Shown: positions 49,620-60,900 of the stretch, piece by piece
Layout: each line of letters starts with the position of its first letter
How positions within the stretch are numbered: the first letter of the stretch is position 1
Source: Chitinophagaceae bacterium DXS
GTDB taxonomy: Bacteria; Bacteroidota; Bacteroidia; Chitinophagales; Chitinophagaceae
Assembly: GCA_030345135.1 (NCBI GenBank)
Contig: CP128386.1
Coordinates: forward strand, 5,236,209 to 5,300,208
Length of the DNA stretch: 64,000 nucleotides
Direction of reading: 5' to 3'
The notes under the pieces: model-generated
Database searches by the model: none
The model's input: only the letters and a program-made list of their open reading frames with translations
Told to the model about the DNA's origin: nothing
Position numbers and translations under genes: made by a program

Positions 49620-52070
49620 CTACTTCGTTCCCCTTATCACCGCCGAAGTTTTTTTCCATTTGTCATCGGGGTTAACTAACAGGGCCCCGGCATTTTGCGG
49701 GCCGGTTACGGAGGCAATTTTTACGGCAACAGTCTTATCATCTTCCTGTGTTCTGCTGTTTACAGTAACTACTTTCAGCACGGTTTCAGCATTGTCACAT
49801 TCACCAAGCATTTTTACCATATCGCCCTCCAGTATTACAAAGTCTTTACCGAGTGAAGCAGTGGAAGATTCATCTATGCCGAAGAATACTTTAATGTCAT
49901 CTCCTGTGCAGTTCGTCAGAACATTCCCGTCTTCTTTTGTAAGTACTATTCTAAACATGGATGATGGTGTTGTAGCGGAACGGTTTCTGTCGGCAAGTTT
50001 CATAATGCCGACATACGCAGGCTGATCAATGATATACTGCATCCTTGTTAAGGAGCTTGCACCACCTTCGAAGCCAATTATGCTTTCATTGGCTGTTTTG
50101 GCGCCGGTTAGTTCCAGTATCACACTTTTCTTCAGTTCGTAGCTATTATCGTCTTTCACCTTTACCTGCAACGTTCCCTCGCTTCTACCGGTATCAATGG
50201 TAAAGAGCGGCTTTGTAGAAGCCACAAAATCAGTACCCGGCATTGCTGAGCCGCTGCCGAAGTTGTAAGCTATATTAAGCGGTGAACCTGTTTTATTGAT
50301 CAGTGGCGAATTGTCCTGTTTAAAAATACCGGCATAAAAGTTTACAGGCTGCAAGTCTTTTTCTGTACCATCCTTACCGCCAACAAACTTGAGCATGGCA
50401 GGCTGATCAATGATCGACACCGTTGCTTTTGCCTTTGTGATATAGGCATTTTGAGGCTTTGAAAGCTCAACGCCAAACACCTCTTTTCCTTCCAGTAAAT
50501 TATCGCTTAATAAAGGAACCTGGATAGTCTGTGTAATGGAAGATCCGGGAAAATAATCTGATGGAACAAAAAATAATGATCCTTCAGTTTGAACATAATC
50601 TTCCTTAAGCGAGGCTGAACCATTGCTGGATGCATAGTTAACCGTTACAGGGCTTCTTATGCCTTTCTTGCGCAAAAATCCGGTGAGTGTTACGGTGAGT
50701 GAGGCGGTGGATATTCCATTAACCGGTTCCGAAACGGTAACGTCGTTTATTACAAGACCATGCGTGATCTTAATCAAACGGCCCCCATCTTCCAAACCAC
50801 CACCTCCGGCAATCACTTCGCCGGAAGGTGTTTGTTCAAGCACATTGAGCACTGCATCGCCATAATTGCCGAAAGTCTTATTGAACATCTGTCTTCCGAA
50901 CGGATCATATTTTAAAAGGTTATAGCCTTTTGATGATAACGCATATACTTCACCATCCTCTGTCAGCAGCATTTTGCCTATGGACAAATCAACAGCATTA
51001 TCGTACATCACGGCCCCATCTCCTCTTAGCTTAACCATTTTACCTTGTGATTTACCAAGCTCACCAACTGCAACCACTTCTCCCGCAGTGCCCATTTTTA
51101 AAGCATGAAATGCACCGCTGAAAGTCTTGTTATAGATCTCTGTTCCATCCGGTCTTAATTGCACAATTCTGCCCTGTTCGTATTCCTCTGCGCAGGCAAC
51201 CACGCGGCCGTCATTGTTTACATAGACATCAGAAAACCTGCCATCGGCAGTACTGTATGGTTTGTCATAAATTACCTGGCCATCCTCTCCGCGCAGTTTC
51301 GCTATGCGGCAAGGGTTGCCGGTACCGTAGGCGCCGCCGCCGACAGCCAGCACATTGTCATCACTCAACAATACAACTTTAGCGAACGATGCACCATTGC
51401 GAGCCAGTTCTACATCAAATACAATATCTCCCTTTTGAGAAATTTTGGTAATTCGTGCACGGCCTTCCATATCACCCACATCGCCGCCAACAGCAACTAT
51501 ATCACCATCTTCAGTTAATGCTGCATCAAAGAAAACATTGTGTGTGCCAAACGCCTTGTCAAAGATCACATCACCTTTTGCTGTGAATTTTACTATTCGT
51601 GCACTGGAAGGTTTGCTGCCGTCTGTGCCGATAGCAATATAATTGTTAGATGAATCAACAATGATCCTGGTAAAATATCCGCCCGTTTTCTGCCCGATAC
51701 TTTTATCGAAGATGATGTCTCCTTTTGACGTCAGTTTGGTGATCCGTGAATTGCCAACGCCGATCGTTCCTCCGCCAACTGCTACCAGGTTTCCGTTCCT
51801 GTCGGCAGTTATATCATTATAGAAAGAAATACCTCCTTTGGTAATTACTTTATTAAAAAGTACATCGCCACTGCGGTTGCATTTGGTTATAATACCTTCC
51901 TGACCTCCGCCCACTGCCAGAATATTTTCTTCATCGTCAATAACAATCACTTTTTTGTATTGGTTTCCTTTTTCAGCAAGGCTTTTGTTGAATACAGATG
52001 GCATCTCCTGCGCGTAAAGGCTGTTGCAAAGGAAAGGCAACAATAAAGAGACGAGGTATGTTTTTTTCAT
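49620..52070 (-). CDS. Secreted beta-propeller protein with Calx-beta domains
   Basis: The 816-residue protein has a signal peptide (LVSLLLPFLCNSLYAQ). Residues about 30-430 hold eight or so repeats of 45-50 residues with the pattern NILAVGG...RITKLTSKGDIIFDK, a delta-60/SBBP-like propeller. Residues about 440-560 and 570-700 are Calx-beta-like (GSASLKEDYVQTEGSLFF; GSAMPGTDFVAST). The last segment is another related beta domain (STASLGKDFVILEG). There is no CHU_C or Por-type sorting domain. It is the last gene of the leftward PorP-containing set, 49 bp after the OmpA lipoprotein, and is probably a surface or periplasmic partner of the giant adhesin. Confidence 0.8.
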   Translation of the reverse strand: MKKTYLVSLLLPFLCNSLYAQEMPSVFNKSLAEKGNQYKKVIVIDDEENILAVGGGQEGIITKCNRSGDVLFNKVITKGGISFYNDITADRNGNLVAVGGGTIGVGNSRITKLTSKGDIIFDKSIGQKTGGYFTRIIVDSSNNYIAIGTDGSKPSSARIVKFTAKGDVIFDKAFGTHNVFFDAALTEDGDIVAVGGDVGDMEGRARITKISQKGDIVFDVELARNGASFAKVVLLSDDNVLAVGGGAYGTGNPCRIAKLRGEDGQVIYDKPYSTADGRFSDVYVNNDGRVVACAEEYEQGRIVQLRPDGTEIYNKTFSGAFHALKMGTAGEVVAVGELGKSQGKMVKLRGDGAVMYDNAVDLSIGKMLLTEDGEVYALSSKGYNLLKYDPFGRQMFNKTFGNYGDAVLNVLEQTPSGEVIAGGGGLEDGGRLIKITHGLVINDVTVSEPVNGISTASLTVTLTGFLRKKGIRSPVTVNYASSNGSASLKEDYVQTEGSLFFVPSDYFPGSSITQTIQVPLLSDNLLEGKEVFGVELSKPQNAYITKAKATVSIIDQPAMLKFVGGKDGTEKDLQPVNFYAGIFKQDNSPLINKTGSPLNIAYNFGSGSAMPGTDFVASTKPLFTIDTGRSEGTLQVKVKDDNSYELKKSVILELTGAKTANESIIGFEGGASSLTRMQYIIDQPAYVGIMKLADRNRSATTPSSMFRIVLTKEDGNVLTNCTGDDIKVFFGIDESSTASLGKDFVILEGDMVKMLGECDNAETVLKVVTVNSRTQEDDKTVAVKIASVTGPQNAGALLVNPDDKWKKTSAVIRGTK

Positions 52071-52119
52071 GTTGGTTATTTATTATCTAAAATTTCAGTA
52101 TGCTTAAGTTGTGTGTATT

Positions 52120-53952
52120 TTATTCTTTTTCAAAAATGGTTATTTCGCATCGCCTGTTTTCGCCCTGCAGCTTGATACATTCGGCCTTGTTTACATAGGT
52201 GTCGCATGTTATTTTAAAATTGTCTGCACCATGCGCATTGGCAATGACCTGGTTCTCCGGAACACCTCCTTTAACCAGGTACTGTTTTACACTTTCGCTT
52301 CTTTTGCGGGATAGCAGCATATTGTAGTTCCAGCCACCTATTCCGTCGGTATAACCATCAATTTGTATGATGTATTTTTGGGTAGAATAATTTGTAATAA
52401 TGTCTTGCAGGTAAGGTATGTCTTCATTCTTTAGATTGGATTTATTGAAATCAAAATGCATCAGGTAAGAAGGCATTACACGTTTAACAGTCACATCGGA
52501 AGGTGTTTCTTCTGTTATGATCCTTGTATCCTTAACTGTTTTTTCTTTCTTTTTCTCCAGTGGTTTGTATCCCAACTCTACCAACGGATGTGTAAGCATA
52601 TCCAGTTTGTAGATCCTGTCTTTCAGGTTATTGCCTGGCCGGTCAGAAGCCAGGTAAAAAACATTCTGATCCGGAAGAAACACAGGGTTTACATCGTCGT
52701 ACTGTGTATTCACCGGGTAAGGCAAATGCGCAACTACAGGAGTGTCATTTTTCAGATGGGCTACATAAATATCCTGAGAGCCGTAGCCTTCCTGTCCGTT
52801 TGATGAGAACAATAAACTATCCCCCTTAAATACCTGCGGAAACAGTTCATCACCGTTAGTGTTGATCTGCGGACCAAGATTAACTGCCGCACCCCATTCT
52901 TTCTTTTCATTGTTCCAATCCGCATAATAAATATCACTTCCGCCATAGCCACCTGGCATATTGGACGCAAAATACAGGCGTTTTGCATCAGCAGATAACG
53001 AAGGGTGCATAAAGGAATATTCGGAAGACTTCTTTCCCGCCCAGTGTGATATTCGTTCGGGAGATGACCATTTGCCTGTGTTGGCATTGTACTGTGCTGT
53101 TGCAAGTTGCAGCTCATTTACAACAAGCGTGTTCAATGTTTTTTCGTTACTTATTTTACCATACCTGTTCGTGGTATAGATAATTGATTTTTCATTGTTA
53201 TAGAAGACGGCCGGTCCGCTTTGAAGCGTGTAATCCAGTGACCTGTTAAATTCCGAAAGTCCTTTTTTATCCTGGTAATACATTTTGGAATTAACATACA
53301 AGGTCTTTGCCCTGTTCTCAGTTACATAATTGGCAAGAAACACGATACCATCCTTGTATGGCGAGGCACCGTATTGGTAACCCCTTACAGATACATTCAG
53401 CCTTACCATTTCGGCATGTCCGCCAAGGTCCTCCAGGCCATATCTGCCGAGTGTATCAAACCGCTGCGTAAGAAAACTTTCATATTTATTGATTGAAGAA
53501 CAACGATTTTTAAACCGGGTGTCTGACATGAGATCTCTGAACCTCGCAGCCACCAGGTGTGCTTTTGTGATGGCTCCGCAACGGCACAATATATCGAGAT
53601 AGTTGTTTACATCCTTCGCTATAAGGCCTTCCAGCAGGTTGTCTTCAATAACGTCTGCATACAAAGACTGGGCCTTTTCAAACTGGCGCGTTTCATAATA
53701 AACCCTTGCCAGTTGCAATTTGGCCAGGTGAATCTTAAGTGGTTTCGCCTTTTTATCGTTTACGATGTTTCCGTATTTTTTGATGGCATTTTCATATTCC
53801 TGGATCTTGAAATAGTAATCACCGGAAAGGCTTGCTTTGTCAGTGGTGTTACCTGTCAGCGGTTCTAACGCCGGCTGCGCCATCCGTACATTGCAAGCTG
53901 CAATTATGCCGGATGCCATTGCTAACAAAACAATTTTTCTTGTTTTTTTCAT
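52120..53952 (-). CDS. OmpA-family lipoprotein with PD40 repeats
   Basis: The 610-residue protein has a lipobox (MASGIIAAC, C20). A TPR-like region follows (about 40-130; DYYFKIQEYENAIKKYG, RVYYETRQFEKAQSLY), then a PD40/WD40-like propeller (about 190-455; LYFASNMPGGYGGSDIYYAD). The C-terminal OmpA peptidoglycan-binding domain (about 500-605) has FDFNKSNL and DGYTDGIGGWNYNMLLSRKR. This architecture is the usual companion of PorP/SprF in Bacteroidota, linking an outer-membrane barrel to the cell wall. It follows the PorP gene by 41 bp on the same strand. Confidence 0.92.
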   Translation of the reverse strand: MKKTRKIVLLAMASGIIAACNVRMAQPALEPLTGNTTDKASLSGDYYFKIQEYENAIKKYGNIVNDKKAKPLKIHLAKLQLARVYYETRQFEKAQSLYADVIEDNLLEGLIAKDVNNYLDILCRCGAITKAHLVAARFRDLMSDTRFKNRCSSINKYESFLTQRFDTLGRYGLEDLGGHAEMVRLNVSVRGYQYGASPYKDGIVFLANYVTENRAKTLYVNSKMYYQDKKGLSEFNRSLDYTLQSGPAVFYNNEKSIIYTTNRYGKISNEKTLNTLVVNELQLATAQYNANTGKWSSPERISHWAGKKSSEYSFMHPSLSADAKRLYFASNMPGGYGGSDIYYADWNNEKKEWGAAVNLGPQINTNGDELFPQVFKGDSLLFSSNGQEGYGSQDIYVAHLKNDTPVVAHLPYPVNTQYDDVNPVFLPDQNVFYLASDRPGNNLKDRIYKLDMLTHPLVELGYKPLEKKKEKTVKDTRIITEETPSDVTVKRVMPSYLMHFDFNKSNLKNEDIPYLQDIITNYSTQKYIIQIDGYTDGIGGWNYNMLLSRKRSESVKQYLVKGGVPENQVIANAHGADNFKITCDTYVNKAECIKLQGENRRCEITIFEKE

Positions 53953-53993
53953 TGGTATTGTTTTTTCCTTTGTTCTTCAAAACCTTTTATAAA

Positions 53994-54917
53994 CTAAAAA
54001 TATCTTGGGGTTACTACACGGTTGCTTTTGTCGTTGGCGAGCCTGAAATTGATCATAAGCTCATGCGAACCATATTGAATCTGTGACATTGTTTTACCAT
54101 AATTGTAATCATATGAATAACCTGCCTGCAGGTTTGGTGTAATCTGCAATTGCAGAATGCCGGTGACTGTTTTAGATGAGCGCCATGAAATGCCGCCCCA
54201 TAAAGTGCCTGCAAACAAAGCGTTCAGATTGAGATCAACCTGCAAGGGTGATCCATTCACATATTTAAGCAAGACATTGGGCTTTAGTTTTACATTTTCG
54301 CTAATGTCGTACAGGTATGCTGCCTGCAGGTAATAGTGAGATTTTCGCTGGATGGTATACACCTGGTTCTTTACAGTTGAAAGACTTTGAAATGTGGGTG
54401 ATGACAATCCAAGAAAGAAACGTGGTGAAAACAACATAAAACCGAATCCCACATCGGTTTTTGTATACTTTTTATTATCGTGATAAACCGGATCTTCTGT
54501 ATTAAAAATTGTATTGTCTTCCCTGTAAAAACTTTGTCCCAAACGCAAACCCATACCCAAAAACAATTCTTCACCGATGGTTACTTTTTGCCCTATGTTA
54601 AACGCAACAGATGTCTGGTTGATATTGCCGATCTTATCATAACAAAGCAACCCGCCCATGTTGGTTCCGGTTGATTGAAACGGCGTGCTGAAAGTAAAGG
54701 ATCCGGTTCTCGGCGCACCTTCAAGACCAACCCACTGGTTGCGCAATACAGCAGTTACACTGGTCGCCTCATCCATAGTAGGATAAGCCGGGTTGATCAT
54801 CGTTCCGTTAAACATATATTGCGAGTATAGTGGATCTTCCTGCGCATACAAATGGCAGGTTCCCATAAGGCTAACCGTTATGCATGCCAGGAAAATAAAT
54901 ACTTGTTTGCTTTTCAT
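53994..54917 (-). CDS. PorP/SprF-family type IX secretion membrane protein
   Basis: The 307-residue outer-membrane barrel has a signal peptide (ACITVSLMGTCHLYAQ) and the PorP/SprF start DPLYSQYMFNGTMINPAYPT. RNQWVGLEGAPRTGSFTFSTP and repeated amphipathic strands follow up to the end. PorP/SprF proteins help secrete or anchor a partner adhesin with a CHU_C-type C-terminus through T9SS. The giant CHU_C protein lies directly upstream (57-bp gap), which fits a dedicated adhesin-anchor pair. Confidence 0.95.
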   Translation of the reverse strand: MKSKQVFIFLACITVSLMGTCHLYAQEDPLYSQYMFNGTMINPAYPTMDEATSVTAVLRNQWVGLEGAPRTGSFTFSTPFQSTGTNMGGLLCYDKIGNINQTSVAFNIGQKVTIGEELFLGMGLRLGQSFYREDNTIFNTEDPVYHDNKKYTKTDVGFGFMLFSPRFFLGLSSPTFQSLSTVKNQVYTIQRKSHYYLQAAYLYDISENVKLKPNVLLKYVNGSPLQVDLNLNALFAGTLWGGISWRSSKTVTGILQLQITPNLQAGYSYDYNYGKTMSQIQYGSHELMINFRLANDKSNRVVTPRYF

Positions 54918-54974
54918 GTTTGGATCATTTCATATGTACAATTAAAATCGCATCACTTCTTGTTTCGCCCCTTC

Positions 54975-57900
54975 CTATTTCTGTAATCTCAGATAGCCGC
55001 TGAACCGTTGCCTTCGTTCTTCTCCGGGCTTAAGATCTTCCGGAGGAACAGTAATGTTGATGACATAGAAGTACACACCATCGGGCACTCGTGTTGATAC
55101 TGCTTTATTGCCACGGCCGTCAAAGCGTCTGCTGCTGTTGTCATATTTTGTCACACTGTAAACAACCTCGCCCCAGCGGTTAAAGATGGTAACATCATTA
55201 TCACCACCAGCCTTAACGCCGGTATAATGTTCTATGCCTTCTATTCTGAAATAATCGTTGATGCCGTCACCATTATCTGAAATGAGTTGATTTACATTTA
55301 TGCGTCCGGGCCTGATCAACACAACACCATTTTTTACAGTAAAGCCCTGTTTATTGCCTTTGATCGTCAGTTTAAGTTCTTCTTTCGATTTGGATTCTGC
55401 CGCAACATTAAACGTTCCTTCACCGTTACCAGCCAGTATTGTTCCAATCGCATCCATATCGTAATCGACATTGCTAATTGTTGTACCTGCTGCTTCTGCC
55501 AGGTTCACAGCAATGTCGTAGGATGTGGTTATCCCTTCCGGAAGACGTAGGTATATGTCCGTCTTTCCTTTGCCATAGATAGTGTCATTGCCAATGGTTA
55601 TAACAGCATTTTCAGGATGCAGGGAAGTTGAATCATGCACCAGCACCGAACCATCTGTTACTTTAAAGGTGCTGTTCTCAGCATGCAGATTCAGTACATG
55701 GTCAAGGTCAAGAATATGATTATCTACTGTATTCACCATGAACTGCGCATTGTTACGTCCCGCACCTATGCTCACTGTTGCCGGCAGCGTGTAATCCTCC
55801 CTGCGTATAGTAGTTCCGTTGCCTGCAGACAAGCTGAATGAAAAATCGTCAGGCAAATTAACTCCTTCGGGATAGCTGATGGTCAACGCTGCGGTCTGCC
55901 CTTCCCATATTTCTGCTTTACTTGTTGTGATCTTTAATACCGGCCGTTCATGCACAATCACATTAACGGGCATTAAAGGCGAAGAACAACCGACATTGGA
56001 TGTACCGCTGATGTAATAAATGAACTTACCAGGGCCGCCAATGGCTGAAGCCTTTTGCTGTGTTATTTCATTCTTGCTTTCGTTGTAGTAAGTATATGCG
56101 ATGTCCGGCGTGCTGCCGTTTACAACATCAGGCTTAATGATACTAACTGTATAAGGATCATATACAGCTGCCGGATCCGTGATATTCACTACTGGCAATG
56201 CATACCGTTTTACATTAACAGTGCCGGTTACTGACGGGCATCCGGTTGTTCTATCTGTTGCCGTTATCTTATAATCGCCCGCAATAACGATGGCAGATAC
56301 ATTTGCCAGAGGACTGTTCATCACATCTGTAAAGGCATAGTTGTAAGCGGCTGTATCATAATTGGCAATTGACTTTACAAGGTTAACTGTACCATTTACA
56401 CCACACATAACTACGTTGCCATTGTTGTTGAGATCCACAACCGGTTGTTTGTAAATGGTTACCGGAATTGTTGCTGCATCTGAGCTACACAGGGTTGTTT
56501 TATTTGTAGCGATCACCAAGTAGTTACTGCTTGCAGCAACTGATGCCGGTGCCGGTACTACGTTACCTGCTGCATCTTTAAACTCGTAGCTGAATACAGC
56601 ACTATTATAGTTTTTTACCTGTTGTGCCAGGTTGATGGTGGCAGGAGCGCATATTGGCTGCGGAGTTGCTGTAACGGCCTGCGGCTTGGGATGTATAGTG
56701 GCAACTATTGCAACTGCGGGTGATATACAACCTGTTATTTTATTTTCGGCGGTTGCATTATATGTACCGCTGCCGGCAATAACTGTTGCATCATTAACAA
56801 TAGCATTACCTGCGTCTCTGAATACGTACAGGTAGTTATCAGGATCATAATTGCTGACAGATGCCGTAACATCTATAGTTTCCGGCGCGCATACCGGTTG
56901 CGGCTGCACTATGGTAATTTGTGGCGTTATATTTATAACAACATCAACACCTTTTACTTCGGACCAGCAGCCGTTCACTTTACCGCGGATATAATACCTT
57001 CCACTCGTATTTACTGCGGCAGGGTTTAGCAGGTAAACAGTATTGTTAGCGGGGTTGTCCACCAGTGCCGTACTGTCTGAAGAATATACAAATGTCATTC
57101 CCATACTGCTGCCGCTCGTTACCGCTCTTGCAGTAAGATTTATGGCAGATGGCGTGCACACTGCTGCCGGAGTTGTTATGTTTAACTCAGCTTTCGGCTT
57201 AACAGCAATAGCCAGCACTCTTGCGTTGCCCGGCGCATTCTCACAAACGGAGATCGTATTGCTAACCGTAACGTAGAACGTTGTATCTACAGTAAGCGTA
57301 GTTGTCAGATAGCTGTTGCCGGTATAGAATTGGTTAGTCAGGGCAGCATCAGTATACCAGTTATATACCGGATTAGTGATGTTGCTTGCAGGCTGTAGTA
57401 CCGTGCTGCTGTTAAAACAAACAGGATTTACTCCATTGATAGTGACATCTGCATTACCAGCAACAGATGAACCTGCGGTAAGTGTGTAACCTGTGCTTAA
57501 CACGCTTGAGCAACCGCCATTACCCGCTGTAACCTGGTAGGTTCCGGTTGATGTAGCATTGTAAACATTGCTGGTGGCCCCGGCTATCAATGCACCATTA
57601 ACATACCACTGGTAGCTTGTAGCACCTACAATACTGCTTGCAGTAAGTTTAACGCTATGACCTCCGGTACATACGATGTGCGTTGTACCAGAAATAGCCG
57701 GAGCTTCCGGAGCCTGCGCCCCACCGTCATCTATCGTCATTTCATCGCTCACCGTTGTGCAAGTACCGCTTTCGGTAACAGCTACCCTGTAGGTTCCCGA
57801 TTTTGTAGTATTTAAAATGCGGTTTACTCCTCCGGCGATGGCCTCATCATTATAATACCACTGATAGCTCACGCCAGTAACATCTGCTGTAAGTGTAATA

Positions 57901-60900
57901 CTACCATTGGCGCAAATAGTTGATGAAGAGCTTGCTATTACAGGCTTTTGAGGAGCCGTGCCGGATGAAGATGAAAGCACCACTTCGTTACTGATAGTGC
58001 TGCATGGATTTTCGATGATGGAAACCCTGTAAGAACCAGCCTGCGTTGCCACGTAACTGCGAGCTGTAGCACCGGTTATTGCCCAACCATTCCTGAACCA
58101 TTGGTAACCCGAGGCGGTGATGCTTGAAACCAGCAGAACGCTGCCGTTTGCACATATTATATTTCCGCTTTGCAGGATAGCTGGCTGGGCCGGTGCTGTT
58201 CCGCTACCCTGGCTGATGGCTAAAACGTCGCTGATGTTTGTGCAATTGCCTCCAACATCAGTAATCGCTACACGGTAGTTTCCTGCCGCTGTTGCTATAT
58301 AAGTTTGCTGGGTTGCCCCGGCTATTGGGAATGAATTGAGGTACCACTGGTAATTAAAACCGGATCCTGTGCTTGCAGTAAGCATCACACTGCCACCTGT
58401 ACACACTGTATTACTACCAGCCTGAACAGATGGTTTGGCTGGAGCTGTACCTGTGCTACCTGTAAGCGCAAGCGGATCGCTGGTATTTATACATCCGCCA
58501 CCATCTTTGGCTTCAATAATATATGTTCCCGCCTGCACTGCAACAATGCTTTGGGTTGTGGCGCCTGGTATTGTAGCACCATCGAGATACCATACATAGT
58601 TAATACCTGTTGTTATGCCGTTGCCCATATCGGCTGTCAACAATACCTCACCGTTAGTGCAGACGACATTGCCGCTTTGAAGCGCTATCGGTTTTGCAAC
58701 ACCTTTGCCTCCGTTGGCGGTAATAGACAATGCATCACTTACACTGCTGCAACCACCTGCTTCCAATACCTGCACAATATAACTTCCAGCAGAATTAACT
58801 ACCAAAGTGCGGGCGATTGCACCATTTATTGCAACACCGTCTTTAAACCACTGGTAACTGTTCCCCGCGGTTGATGAACGCAATAGTATGCTGCTGGCCG
58901 TGCCGCACAGCACCGTACCATTGCTTTCTATAGCTGGCCGTGCCGGCGCTGTTCCACTACCAGATGTAACAACGGATGCATCACTTATGTTAGAGCAAGT
59001 ACTGCCACCGGCTTGCACGCGAACTGTGTAATTGCCACCTGACATGGCTGTATATATGTGTTCTGTAGCGCCAACAATTGCTGCACCATCTTTATACCAC
59101 TGGTAAGTGATCCCTGCAGTAAGATCTGTGTTGAGCAATATGCTTCCTCCTGCACAGAGTAACTGGCTACTGGCCGTTATCACCGGCCTTGCAGGAGCTA
59201 CGCCTGAGCTGCTGATAAGATTGACAGCTGCGCTGGAGTCTGAATGGCAGCTAAATCCGGTTACTATAGTAGTAACCTTGTATGTTCCGGCTGCGAATGC
59301 AAAATAAGTGGATGCTGTGGCACCGGCGATAGCTGTACCATCCTTATACCATTGATAACCTGTGGTTCCCGATGTACCAGTGGCTGCCAGCATGATCTGT
59401 GCACCGCTGCAAAGATCCTGTGATCCGCCAGGCGATACCGATGGCGCCGCAGGTCTGTCTATCACAGTTACATTAACAGGCATGCTTACGCCGTAACAAC
59501 CATTTGTATTGACCACTTTAACGGTATAAGCTCCTGTTGCAGTAGCCGTATAAGTATTTTGAATAGCACCCGGAACAGGCGCACCATCTTTATACCATGC
59601 ATAACTGCTTCCTGACGGCGCTGTGAGCATCAGGGATAAATTATTGCAAAAGCTTGTAGAGCCACTATATGTAATGGCATTGCCGATATTGGCGCCATTG
59701 ATAACCGTACTTGCCTGGCTAACAGTAAAGCCTGTTGAAGCACCATTTACCTTCAATGTAAAATTGGATGATAAGGCTTGTGCACACAAAGCCGACACCG
59801 TAACATCTGAAACCGAATTGCTGTTCGTGGGAATGGTAATGGTATTAGATGATAAAGAATAATCAACACTTGCCGTTAAGCCTGTTCCGGCAGCTGCCAG
59901 GTTAATTGTAAGAGGGTAACTGGCAACAATGCCTGCAGGTAGTGATGCGGTGATATTACCTTTCGCTCCTCCCCTGTCAAGGTTACCCCGTGTTACGGAC
60001 AGGGTGATGATATTATTACCCGCCAAAGTCTGGTCCTTAATGGTAATTACAGACCGGGTTGCACCGGACGCAAACGTATAGCCGCCGGATAAAACACCGC
60101 CGCTTACATCAACAGCTTCGTCGCTTTCAATAATGTTATCTGTTTTGGCATCTACCGTAAAGGTTACTGAATTGGTATTTGCCGGAATGGTAATGCTGTT
60201 TACTGCATTTCCCGGCGTCAAATGATAGTCGGTACCTGCAGCTGCACTTCCTGCAATCACTAACGGTACTACTATTGGCGAAACGGAAGTGATGCCCGTT
60301 GGAAGGCTCACTTTTACTGTCGCACCGGCACCTTCATCTATCGTTGTTGTGGCTGGTGTTATGCTGATTTGTTTATTCAGAGGATTGGTACCTGTCTGAT
60401 CTTTTATCGTTACAGTAGAGATATTTTTACCGGATACATAAGTATAACCAGCAGAAAGTGTTCCTCCTGTAATGATCACTGTTTCATCGCCCTCAATAAG
60501 GTTATCTGTTTTGGCATCTACCGTAAAGGTTACTGAATTGGTATTTGCCGGAATGGTAACGGTTGTTGGATTTATGCCATAGTCAGCCCCGGAAGCAGCT
60601 GTTCCGCCAGAGCCAATGGATACAGAGATTGCAGTACTTGATGTAATACCTGCTGGTAAACTCACTGTTATAGTAGTGCTTGCACCTTCATTTACATCAA
60701 CGGTTGTTGGTGTGATACTGATTTGTTTATTGGTTGCGGTACCTGTCTGATCTTTGATGGTTATGGTAGATACGTCTTTGGCTGGTACCCAGGTGTAACC
60801 CGATGGCAGTGTTCCGCCTGTAATTACTACAGTTTCATCACTCTCAATGATGTTGTCTGTTTTGGCATCTACTGTAAAGGCTACGGAATTGGTATTGGCC